A stretch of 7,115 bases of DNA from Oscillospiraceae bacterium (GCA_017411665.1 JAFQPT010000307.1:1-7115); one strand, 5' to 3'; positions 1-5,935 are shown, counted from the first letter of the stretch. Notes: generated by a model not told the origin, from the letters alone. Program-made: numbers and translations.

Positions 1-8
1 AAACACAA

Positions 9-42
9 GAAAACACCCTGTCCTTCGGGACAGGGTGTTTTC
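9..42. terminator. Intrinsic terminator after the LtaS-like gene, probably bidirectional
   Basis: A perfect 15-bp stem (arms 9-23 and 28-42) closes a four-base TTCG loop. It starts one base past the stop codon of the minus-strand LtaS-like gene. T-rich tracts follow the stem in both directions (TTTTCTTT reading plus, TTTTCTTGTGTTT reading minus), so it could end transcription from either side. Read on the plus strand the loop is the very stable C(UUCG)G tetraloop. This suggests a plus-strand gene may end just left of the window, which cannot be checked here. Confidence 0.9.
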
Positions 43-43
43 T

Positions 44-2251
44 TTATGCTGCGGGGGTCACTTCGGGAGCAGTCTCGGGAATTGCAGAGGGCATCGGAGA
101 CGGAGTGGTCTCGGCGACTGCATCTGCAATGGGAGAGGGTTCCGGAGTGGGAGTCGCTTCGGGTGTGGGCTCCGGAGTGGGGGTCGCCTTGGCAGCTTCC
201 AGTGCGTCGGTCACAATTTTGTAGTAGTCCTTTGCCAGAATGTTCTTGGAGTACTTGAACATGTTCTTGGCTTTTTTGCACATGGCATCGATATAATCTT
301 GATTTTCCGCATATTCTTCATAGCCGGGAGAGGGGATAAATTCCTTGGTGGAGGCATTGTAGGTGCCTGCCAGGCTGACCCAGCTGCTGCCGATGCCAGC
401 GTCGGCACCAATGACAAAGGGCTGGGGAGAATTGGGATTGGATACATCGTAGTTGGTGGAAAGGATGTCGCGTCCGCTGAACAGACGGGAGTCATATTCC
501 AGACCAAACAGGTTGGACAAAGTGGGAATAATGTCGATGGAGGAGCAGGGGTCATCGATGATAACGGGCTCTTCCATGCTGCCGCACCACAGCAGCAGCG
601 TGTTCTTGTAACGCGCCATGGTTCTGTTTTCGGTGTCAACAGGCTCCAGCTCGTTGTATGCTTTGTCGCTGAGGGCGTAGGGATAGTGGTCGGAGGTCAG
701 CACGATGACGGTGTCGTCTGCGATGCCTGCAGCTTCCAGCTTATCCAGGAGCTCGGTGACAGCGTATTCAACTTCGAGCTGTGCGGCCAGATAGCCCTTA
801 ACGGAGGTGGAGTAATCCAGATGGTCCACTTCCTCCTTATGCTTTGCAGCCTGACGGTTGGTGTCCCAATAGTAGCCTGCGTGACCGCTAACGGTCATGT
901 AGTAGGTGTGGAAGCGTTCGCCGTTGTTGACATAGTTGTTGATGTATTCATCGGCGGTGACCTGAATCATTTCGTGGTCGGAGTGAGGCCAGCTGCCCTT
1001 TGTCAGCAGCTCCAGTCCGCTGTAAATACCCTTGTAGTCATAGCCCAGATTGGGGTGGGTTCTGTGACGTTCGTAGAAGTTGAAGGTGTTGTTGTGGTAT
1101 GCACGGCAGGCATAGCCCAGATTGGAGAATTGATGACCCAGTGCAAAAGGCATTGCCTTTTTGGCACTTGCGATAAAGGAGAGATTGCCGTCTACGCTTG
1201 TGGGGACCAGACCGGATACGGAAGCAAATTCGCCGCCGGTGGTGCTCTGATGCCAGTCGGGCTGATAGTAGTTGTTGAATACAAAGCCCTCGGTGGACAG
1301 CTTATACAGTGTGGGAGTCAGCTCGGGGTCGATGACATAAGGAGAAAAGGCTTCTGCTACGAAGAAGACCAGATTCTTTCCTTCAAACATACCGGTGTAT
1401 TCATTCTTCTGGGTGGGGGTCATGGAAGCAAAATACTGGTGCATGTCCAGCACGGTTTTATCGGTGGTGCTTGCTGCCAGTGCTTCAAAGTCGATGTCCA
1501 GTGTGTTGTAGCCGTAAACGGGGTCGGGAGTGGGCGTGGGCTCGGCGATGACGACCTCGTTGTCATCAGAGAGGGTGGGGGTAGTTTCGGGGATGCCGAA
1601 AATGCCGTAAACCGTCTCCAGCTGCATGCTGCACATCAGACCAAAACGGGTAATGGCGCTGTTGACGGAGTAGTCTGCGGTGAAGTAATCTCTGTCATCA
1701 CGCAGATTGCCGCTGCCCAGCATCAGGACGAGAACGGTTGCGATCTCCAGTACGGCGAATACCGCAGCAGCCAGTGCCTTGCCCTTGCGGGAAGCGGGTT
1801 CTTCGGGGACGATCTTCTTGTTGAGTGCCAGCAGCATGAACATGGGGTACAATGCTGCCAGAATGTAGGGAATGCTTGTGAAGATGGTCTCGATGGTCTC
1901 GTTGGCAAAGTCATTGGTGACGTCGCCTGCCATGGACAGCATGTAAGAAATCTCGAAGAAAATCTGGAAGAAGGATTTCGCGCAGTATTCCGCACAGAAG
2001 ACAACCACTAACAAGAAAGTGATGAGAGCTGTCAGAATGATGCGAATCGTTCGGCTGCGGAACAGCTGGGTGATTGCCCAGAACAGCATACCGAAAGCGG
2101 CTGCGAAAATTACCAGATACAGATAATGATAGTCAACGCCTGTCACATCCACCGCGCCGATGCGCAGCAGCACTTCTTCATACAGGATGGTTAACGGGAA
2201 AAACAGCAAAGACCACAGATTCAGTCTCTGCTTGGTGTTGTGCTCGGTCAT
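44..2251 (-). CDS. LTA synthase family protein (sulfatase-fold, membrane-anchored)
   Basis: This 735-residue protein belongs to the LtaS/alkaline phosphatase superfamily, whose founding members transfer glycerol phosphate from phosphatidylglycerol onto lipoteichoic acid outside the cell. About five N-terminal membrane helices (roughly 12-32, 43-63, 68-90, 122-143, 160-180) precede an extracellular catalytic domain of about 290-610. Visible motifs are VAEAF with metal-ligand Glu300, STTGGEF with likely nucleophile Thr337, SGH at 455-457 and SDHYPY with Asp521-His522. By motif these match S. aureus LtaS Glu255, Thr300, Asp475 and His476, so the enzyme looks catalytically intact. Two features are less usual: a linker with PTPTPDP near 239-244, and a Pro/Thr/Glu-rich tail from about 689 to the end containing a 10-residue repeat. 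The ATG at 2251 has AAAGGA seven bases upstream. The gene has its own promoter and terminator. The exact product (polyglycerol phosphate, primer, or another phosphate transfer) cannot be decided from sequence, so no symbol is given. Confidence 0.9.
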   Translation of the reverse strand: MTEHNTKQRLNLWSLLFFPLTILYEEVLLRIGAVDVTGVDYHYLYLVIFAAAFGMLFWAITQLFRSRTIRIILTALITFLLVVVFCAEYCAKSFFQIFFEISYMLSMAGDVTNDFANETIETIFTSIPYILAALYPMFMLLALNKKIVPEEPASRKGKALAAAVFAVLEIATVLVLMLGSGNLRDDRDYFTADYSVNSAITRFGLMCSMQLETVYGIFGIPETTPTLSDDNEVVIAEPTPTPDPVYGYNTLDIDFEALAASTTDKTVLDMHQYFASMTPTQKNEYTGMFEGKNLVFFVAEAFSPYVIDPELTPTLYKLSTEGFVFNNYYQPDWHQSTTGGEFASVSGLVPTSVDGNLSFIASAKKAMPFALGHQFSNLGYACRAYHNNTFNFYERHRTHPNLGYDYKGIYSGLELLTKGSWPHSDHEMIQVTADEYINNYVNNGERFHTYYMTVSGHAGYYWDTNRQAAKHKEEVDHLDYSTSVKGYLAAQLEVEYAVTELLDKLEAAGIADDTVIVLTSDHYPYALSDKAYNELEPVDTENRTMARYKNTLLLWCGSMEEPVIIDDPCSSIDIIPTLSNLFGLEYDSRLFSGRDILSTNYDVSNPNSPQPFVIGADAGIGSSWVSLAGTYNASTKEFIPSPGYEEYAENQDYIDAMCKKAKNMFKYSKNILAKDYYKIVTDALEAAKATPTPEPTPEATPTPEPSPIADAVAETTPSPMPSAIPETAPEVTPAA
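141..187. repeat. Two-copy 17-bp direct repeat in the tail of the LtaS-like gene
   Basis: TCCGGAGTGGGAGTCGC at 141-157 recurs at 171-187 with one mismatch. The 30-bp period equals ten codons and encodes two copies of an ATPTPEP(T/S)P unit in the extracellular C-terminal tail. Such in-frame low-complexity repeats can change copy number by slippage without breaking the frame. Confidence 0.75.
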
Positions 2252-2279
2252 TTTAAGGTCCTTTCTCAGGAAAACGAAT

Positions 2280-2294
2280 TGTCATTTTATGACA
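2280..2294. promoter_or_regulatory. Inverted repeat at the predicted LtaS-like transcription start
   Basis: TGTCAT-TTT-ATGACA is a perfect 6-bp inverted repeat around three bases. It lies about seven bases downstream of the predicted -10 box, so it covers the expected +1 of the LtaS-like gene. This position suits a repressor operator. The arms match no regulator I can name, and chance is possible in this AT-rich stretch. Confidence 0.4.
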
Positions 2295-2300
2295 TCTTAT

Positions 2301-2328
2301 AATATAACATTTTATAGAGTGATTTCAA
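2301..2328 (-). promoter_or_regulatory. Predicted sigma-A promoter of the LtaS-like gene
   Basis: Reading minus, a -35 TTGAAA (2323-2328) and a -10 TATATT (2301-2306) are 16 bp apart. A TG one base upstream of the -10 makes it an extended -10. The leader to the start codon at 2251 would be about 43 nt. Confidence 0.6.
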
Positions 2329-2340
2329 GCGTTGAATCAC
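2319..2340. promoter_or_regulatory. Imperfect inverted repeat overlapping the -35 of the LtaS-like promoter
   Basis: GTGATT(T)CAA and TTGAATCAC form 9-bp complementary arms with a one-base bulge and a GCG centre. The repeat covers the predicted -35 element. With the palindrome at 2280-2294 it brackets the promoter. It may be an operator half or chance; no T-tract follows it, so it is not a terminator. Confidence 0.35.
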
Positions 2341-2398
2341 AAAAAACTGGCAAGTAAGCCTATTATGAGCGGATTGAACGGGAATCATCCCAATCAAC

Positions 2399-2427
2399 AA
2401 AAGCTGCACAATTCCTGTGCAGCTTTT
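2399..2427 (-). terminator. Intrinsic terminator of the zinc-ribbon membrane protein gene
   Basis: A perfect 12-bp stem (arms 2399-2410 and 2416-2427) closes a five-base loop. It begins seven bases after the minus-strand stop codon at 2435. The downstream arm ends in TTTT followed by GTTG when read minus. It separates this gene from the LtaS-like unit, which has its own promoter. Confidence 0.85.
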
Positions 2428-2434
2428 GACTCAA

Positions 2435-2845
2435 TTAAGTTTTGCCCTGGAAGCGATTTCCGCATTTACTGCAGGTGATATTGACCTTGCCTTTGCCTTT
2501 GGGAACGCGGAGATTGGTCTTGCAGGTGGGGCAGACAAAGAATTTATATTCCTTGCGCTGCTGGAATTTTTCCTTGCTCATACGGAGGTGCTGACGAATC
2601 GAGCCCATCCATTCCAGATAATGCAGATTTTCCAGATATCTCTTTTCAATTTTACGGCTGAAGACGCGGTAGACAGTCCATACAATCAGCACATATGCCG
2701 CTGCATTGAACAGGCCGGCCAAAACCGGAATATCCGATAATAGCACAGCGAACAATGTGCATAGGACAATGCACAGCAGCAAAAAGCGGTACAGTTGGTC
2801 GATTCCATAGCGACCGCTCATAAACTTGATCAGTTTTTCTTTCAT
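2435..2845 (-). CDS. Small two-helix membrane protein with C-terminal zinc ribbon
   Basis: This 136-residue protein has no function I recognise. Two hydrophobic segments (about 19-37 and 43-61) form a hairpin anchor. A basic, charged linker (about 62-100) follows, then a four-cysteine zinc ribbon: CPTC at 105-108 and CSKC at 125-128. The intervening LRVPKGKGKV resembles the strand-turn of MJ0042-type ribbons, so a cytoplasmic Zn(II)-binding knob on a membrane anchor is likely. I chose the ATG at 2845 because AAAGGA lies nine bases upstream; the in-frame TTG at 2854 abuts that site with no spacing. Its promoter lies at 2883-2910 and its terminator at 2399-2427, so it appears monocistronic and divergent from the ornithine carbamoyltransferase gene. 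The role is unknown; a link to the envelope gene downstream is only positional. Confidence 0.85.
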   Translation of the reverse strand: MKEKLIKFMSGRYGIDQLYRFLLLCIVLCTLFAVLLSDIPVLAGLFNAAAYVLIVWTVYRVFSRKIEKRYLENLHYLEWMGSIRQHLRMSKEKFQQRKEYKFFVCPTCKTNLRVPKGKGKVNITCSKCGNRFQGKT

Positions 2846-2882
2846 AAAATCCAATCCTTTGGAGTCAGAATCCTATAGTCTT

Positions 2883-2910
2883 ATTTTATTCACCGTAAAG
2901 TCTTTGTCAA
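2883..2910 (-). promoter_or_regulatory. Predicted sigma-A promoter of the zinc-ribbon membrane protein gene
   Basis: Reading minus, a consensus -35 TTGACA (2905-2910) is 16 bp from a -10 TAAAAT (2883-2888, five of six consensus bases). The -35 overlaps a perfect palindrome GTCAATTGAC (2906-2915), which gives a TTGAC in both orientations. Confidence 0.6.
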
Positions 2911-2958
2911 TTGACTTCATAGTAAGTTTACATTTTGCGGAAAAGCTTCACCAATAAA

Positions 2959-2967
2959 TGATACAAT
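2959..2967 (+). promoter_or_regulatory. Predicted extended -10 promoter of the ornithine carbamoyltransferase gene
   Basis: TGATACAAT (2959-2967) is an extended -10: TG, one base, then TACAAT. No good -35 sits at 16-18 bp upstream, which is tolerable for extended -10 promoters. Initiation near 2974 would put the candidate ArgR boxes immediately downstream, with a leader of about 67 nt. Confidence 0.5.
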
Positions 2968-2977
2968 ATACAAAAAG

Positions 2978-3015
2978 GTTGCATATTCGGTGAATGAGGA
3001 GTATAATTATGCATT
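2978..3015. promoter_or_regulatory. Candidate tandem ARG boxes (ArgR/AhrC operator)
   Basis: AGTATAATTATGCA (3000-3013) matches 11 of 14 bases of the ArgR core TGAATAATTATTCA. TGCATATTCGGTGA (2980-2993) matches about 8 of 14, mainly in its left half. The two centres are 20 bp apart, the face-of-helix spacing of two 18-bp ARG boxes. They sit between the predicted start of transcription and the start codon of an arginine-pathway gene. The second box is good and the first weak, so this is a plausible but unproven operator. Confidence 0.45.
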
Positions 3016-3025
3016 ATCAAAAAGC

Positions 3026-3031
3026 GGGAGG
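3026..3031 (+). promoter_or_regulatory. Ribosome binding site that fixes the ornithine carbamoyltransferase start
   Basis: GGGAGG lies nine bases before the ATG at 3041. An in-frame GTG at 2990 would add 17 residues but has no Shine-Dalgarno site upstream, and its extension would be coded by the candidate operator. The family's usual N-terminus also fits the ATG. Confidence 0.8.
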
Positions 3032-3040
3032 AAACTCGTA

Positions 3041-4027
3041 ATGGAATTGAAAGGCAAATCTTTTTTGAAGCTTCTGGATTTTACGTCTGAGGAAATCGCG
3101 TATTTGCTGGATTTGGCGGCGCAGCTGAAGCAGGAGAAAAAGCAGGGGATTGCCCATCGGCATCTGGAAGGGAAAAATATCGCGCTGATTTTTGAAAAGA
3201 CCAGTACCCGTACCCGCTGTGCATTTGAAGTGGCAGGCCATGACCTTGGCATGGGCACTACCTATCTGGGCCCCACAGGCAGCCAGATGGGAATCAAGGA
3301 GTCTGTTGCGGACACTGCTCGTGTGCTGGGCAGAATGTATGACGGGATTGAATATCGCGGATTTGCGCAGGAAAAAGTGGAGCAACTGGCCAAGTATGCC
3401 GGTGTGCCTGTGTGGAACGGCCTGACCGATGAATTCCATCCCACCCAGATTCTGGCGGATTTTCTGACCATTCGGGAGCATTTCGGCAAGCTGAAGGGCA
3501 TCAAGTTTGTATATATGGGAGATGCCCGTTTCAACATGGGCAACAGTCTGATGGTTGGCTGTGCGAAAATGGGTCTGCACTTCACCGCCTGCGCACCCGA
3601 GGCCTATTTCCCCGCGCCCGAGCTGGTGGAAACCTGCAAGGCATTGGCAGCGGAAAGCGGCGGCAGCATTACGCTGTGCACCGACCCCATGGAGGCCACC
3701 AAGGGTGCGGATGTCATTTACACAGATATCTGGGTCAGCATGGGTGAGCCTGTGGAGGTCTGGGCAGAACGCATTGAAGCGCTGGGTCCCTATCAGGTCA
3801 ACAGCACCGTTATGGAAAATGCAGGGCCGCAGGCACGCTTTATGCACTGTCTGCCTGCCTATCATGATTTGAATACCCAAATCGGCAAGGAAATGGGAGA
3901 AAAATTCGGAAGAGACTCTATGGAAGTGTCTGACGAGGTCTTTGAAGGGCCGCAAAGCATTGTCTTTGATGAAGCGGAGAACCGCATGCACACCATTAAG
4001 GCGGTCATGCTGGCAACACTGAAGTAA
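3041..4027 (+). CDS. argF: Ornithine carbamoyltransferase
   Basis: This cytoplasmic enzyme joins carbamoyl phosphate to ornithine to give citrulline and phosphate, the sixth step of arginine synthesis; the same reaction runs backwards in the arginine deiminase pathway. The 328-residue protein is full length for the family (E. coli ArgI is about 334). Carbamoyl-phosphate motif STRTR is at 55-59, HPTQ at 133-136, [10 protein letters not shown] at 160-169, the ornithine loop DIWVSMGE at 229-236 and HCLP at 269-272. The ligands matching E. coli Asn167, Asp231, Ser235 and Cys273 are present (Asn165, Asp229, Ser233, Cys270). Where E. coli has a second Asn just before Asn167, this protein has Phe164. 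Overall it resembles the ArgI/ArcB branch more than the short ArgF branch, so a catabolic role is not excluded. No other arg or arc gene lies in the window. The candidate ArgR boxes in the leader favour arginine-regulated biosynthesis. Confidence 0.95.
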   Translation: MELKGKSFLKLLDFTSEEIAYLLDLAAQLKQEKKQGIAHRHLEGKNIALIFEKTSTRTRCAFEVAGHDLGMGTTYLGPTGSQMGIKESVADTARVLGRMYDGIEYRGFAQEKVEQLAKYAGVPVWNGLTDEFHPTQILADFLTIREHFGKLKGIKFVYMGDARFNMGNSLMVGCAKMGLHFTACAPEAYFPAPELVETCKALAAESGGSITLCTDPMEATKGADVIYTDIWVSMGEPVEVWAERIEALGPYQVNSTVMENAGPQARFMHCLPAYHDLNTQIGKEMGEKFGRDSMEVSDEVFEGPQSIVFDEAENRMHTIKAVMLATLK

Positions 4028-4029
4028 AT

Positions 4030-4059
4030 AAAAAACGCACTCATTTGAGTGCGTTTTTT
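4030..4059. terminator. Bidirectional terminator shared by two convergent genes
   Basis: A-tract and CGCACTC (4030-4042) pair with GAGTGCG and a T-tract (4047-4059) around an ATTT loop. The A/T symmetry gives a run of six Ts after the stem in either direction. It begins three bases after the argF stop. The last codons and the TGA stop (4041-4043) of the minus-strand membrane-protein gene lie inside the hairpin itself, so one element serves both units and the intergenic gap is only 13 bases. Confidence 0.9.
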
Positions 4060-5837
4060 GATTGTGTTCTGAAGCACAGGCTCAGCAGCAGGGGATTGGC
4101 GTATATGACAGGCAAAGCATAGCGTACCCCGTTGAGGAAGAAGGTAGGAGAAGCGGCGCAGACTGCAATACCGATCAGAGAAGGCAGCATTACGAATGCG
4201 TACCGCTTATCCTTGCAGCCGAACAATGCATAGAATACCAGATAGATGGCGACCCACATCTGGAAGCCTGTGTTGGACAGGGGCATGGTCAGCGGGAAGG
4301 ATTCAAAGAGCTTGACGCAGTAGCTGAGCGCGCTGCGCAGCGGCATCAGCGGGGTGCAGTCTTGGAACTGAACATCACTGATGTTGATGAGACCGTTATA
4401 AAATACGAAGTTTTCCGTATTGGGGTAGAAGAACCCGTAAATGTTGTTGATGGTGGCCTGGAGATAGGCATCGGGATGCCGCAGGAACTGCGCCAGCCAT
4501 GTTTTCAGATAAGGGCCGAGTGCAGTCTTATCTCCTGTGAAGGTGCCCTTGACGGGGTCGCTGAGGTCGGGGTCATACAGTGTGCCGAGGTGTTCATAGT
4601 CGATGACGGCGGCGATGGAAGCGGCTTCTTCGGCGGTGACGTCCTCGGGGTAGTCGCGGACATAGCGCGCAGTCTGCTGGAAGGGAATGGACATGACCTC
4701 TGCAAAGGGGCCTTCTGCGACTCCCAGAGCGGGAAGCAGAGCGTTGGAATATATGGAATGCATGATGCATGCGGCCAGCAGCACAACCGTCAGACTTGTC
4801 CAACGGTTGTGTCTGATATTCATCAGACACAATAATGATCCTACGAACGTACAGCCAATGAGGATGAAAATACCGTTGTTGCGCGCAATCGCCATAAGGA
4901 TGGCGGCACCAAACAAGGCAAAGCAGCGCTTTCTGCTGTGGGGCAGAAACAGTTCTTCGGTCAGAATTGCGATGAACAGAACAGTCAGACAGGAGAACAG
5001 GACGTCTTTTACAAGGGTGGAAATGTAGTTGGAATAAATGGTGGCAACTGCGTAGATTCCCACGGAAATCAGCTGCAGTACTTCGGGAACGCTCAGTCGA
5101 CGCATGGTGAGTGTGGTGTAGGCCAAAATTGCGGAGCACACAGTGGTCTGGAAGAGTACAAACAGGAACAGACCAAGCTCATAAGAGCCCAGCAGACCGT
5201 AGCCGATTTTGACCCACAGCCCCATGATGAAGCTGGATGCGGGGGGAGAATGGGCGGTGAAGGGGAGAACACCCAGAGCCTGCATGATTTGCCGATAAGC
5301 ATCAAATTCCAAGGCAGCGGGGAAACGCACCAGAACATAGGGCAGCCAGCATACGAAAATAATCGCCCAGGGGGCAAGGAAGGGGTGCTTCTGCCAGAAT
5401 TTCGGCAGAGAAATTTCTGTGCGGGATAGCTTCTGCATCAGCAGCTTCCCCCAGCCGAGGACGGACTGCATCAGGAAAAACAGGCCGAACAGCGTCAGAA
5501 CACTCAGCAAAAGAGAAATCACGGAACCGAAGGCCAAATCCCAGGAATCAATCATTTCGTAGCTGTGACCGAGAATGAGCAGACCGGAAAACAGGAAGCA
5601 CACTACAGACTCCCAAAGAGAGTGCTTCTGTTTGGGGGCTTTCACATATAGAAATGTCAGTGCTCCGAAGGAAATGATGACATAAATATTATGCGGGAAC
5701 AGTGCCGCGGCAATATCGGAGATGCCTCCGCTGTGTGCGACAGACAAAACATCCTGTGACATTACCAGCAATGCAAAGAATATCAGCAGAATTTTCGTTG
5801 CTGAGAGAATGTGGTAAATGATGGGAATCTTTCTCAT
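4041..5837 (-). CDS. Polytopic membrane protein, DUF6020-like
   Basis: This 598-residue protein is dominated by hydrophobic helices, about 12 in all (for example 11-27, 51-66, 77-93, 104-125, 154-172, 221-244, 252-271, 275-293, 304-340, 348-366, 525-541, 546-565, 570-592). A large hydrophilic region (about 370-500) contains IPFQQTAR near 384-391 and LSDPVKGTF near 425-433. FPAALEFDAYRQIMQALG (172-189), then HSPP (196-199), KDVLFS (277-282) and ARNNG (318-322) recall the Firmicute DUF6020 family and, more loosely, GT-C glycosyltransferases, where an acidic residue in the first outside loop is catalytic; Glu177 or Asp179 would be the candidates. That assignment is from memory of motif patterns. 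The ATG at 5837 has GGGAGG five bases upstream. The unit is monocistronic with its own promoter. A transferase using lipid-linked sugars for envelope polymers is a guess; a transport or flippase role is possible. Confidence 0.85.
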   Translation of the reverse strand: MRKIPIIYHILSATKILLIFFALLVMSQDVLSVAHSGGISDIAAALFPHNIYVIISFGALTFLYVKAPKQKHSLWESVVCFLFSGLLILGHSYEMIDSWDLAFGSVISLLLSVLTLFGLFFLMQSVLGWGKLLMQKLSRTEISLPKFWQKHPFLAPWAIIFVCWLPYVLVRFPAALEFDAYRQIMQALGVLPFTAHSPPASSFIMGLWVKIGYGLLGSYELGLFLFVLFQTTVCSAILAYTTLTMRRLSVPEVLQLISVGIYAVATIYSNYISTLVKDVLFSCLTVLFIAILTEELFLPHSRKRCFALFGAAILMAIARNNGIFILIGCTFVGSLLCLMNIRHNRWTSLTVVLLAACIMHSIYSNALLPALGVAEGPFAEVMSIPFQQTARYVRDYPEDVTAEEAASIAAVIDYEHLGTLYDPDLSDPVKGTFTGDKTALGPYLKTWLAQFLRHPDAYLQATINNIYGFFYPNTENFVFYNGLINISDVQFQDCTPLMPLRSALSYCVKLFESFPLTMPLSNTGFQMWVAIYLVFYALFGCKDKRYAFVMLPSLIGIAVCAASPTFFLNGVRYALPVIYANPLLLSLCFRTQSKNALK

Positions 5838-5842
5838 AAAAA

Positions 5843-5848
5843 CCTCCC
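5843..5848 (-). promoter_or_regulatory. Ribosome binding site of the DUF6020-like gene
   Basis: GGGAGG, read minus, lies five bases before the ATG at 5837, supporting that start over any later methionine. Confidence 0.75.
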
Positions 5849-5870
5849 GAAACGGGCATACTTATGGAAT

Positions 5871-5899
5871 ATTATGGCATACTTTCCGATTCTTTTCAA
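5871..5899 (-). promoter_or_regulatory. Predicted sigma-A promoter of the DUF6020-like gene
   Basis: Reading minus, -35 TTGAAA (5894-5899) is 17 bp from -10 CATAAT (5871-5876), which is preceded by TGC to form an extended -10. It lies just past the terminator of the upstream flavoprotein operon, so this gene is transcribed independently. Confidence 0.65.
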
Positions 5900-5904
5900 C
5901 AATA

Positions 5905-5935
5905 GAAAACGCACCGTATTTCACGGTGCGTTTTC
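5905..5935 (-). terminator. Intrinsic terminator of the flavoprotein operon, overlapping the last gene
   Basis: A perfect 13-bp stem (arms 5905-5917 and 5923-5935) closes a five-base loop. The TGA stop (5921-5923) of the small membrane protein lies in the loop and stem edge, and its last codons (KENAP) are read from the entry arm. The exit arm ends in TTTTC followed by TATTG when read minus, so the U-tract is modest. Confidence 0.8.

Noticed and set aside
35..2011. 658-codon open frame on the plus strand
   Set aside because: It is exactly antisense and in register with the LtaS-like gene. Its Gly/Val/Cys-rich product has no recognisable domain, and the minus-strand frame has clear catalytic motifs and a ribosome site.
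2319..2340. Terminator reading of the bulged inverted repeat
   Set aside because: There is no run of Ts after either arm, and it sits on a -35 element, so an operator or chance is more likely.
2252..2434. Possible small gene or riboswitch between the LtaS-like and zinc-ribbon genes
   Set aside because: The gap is accounted for by a terminator, a promoter and inverted repeats. The only open frame there runs out of the LtaS-like gene on the opposite strand and has no ribosome site.
2990..3040. Upstream GTG start extending ornithine carbamoyltransferase by 17 residues
   Set aside because: There is no ribosome site before it, the extension is not part of the family, and it overlaps the candidate operator; the ATG at 3041 has a strong site.
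3017..3991. 324-codon open frame on the minus strand
   Set aside because: It is in register antisense to argF, which carries all the family's active-site motifs. The antisense product shows no domain.
4062..4835. 257-codon open frame on the plus strand
   Set aside because: It is antisense and in register with the DUF6020-like membrane protein gene. It starts just after the terminator but lacks a Shine-Dalgarno site and any known motif.
4938..5429. 163-codon open frame on the plus strand
   Set aside because: It is also a mirror of the membrane protein gene; the Gln/Gly-rich product is typical of antisense translation of hydrophobic helices.
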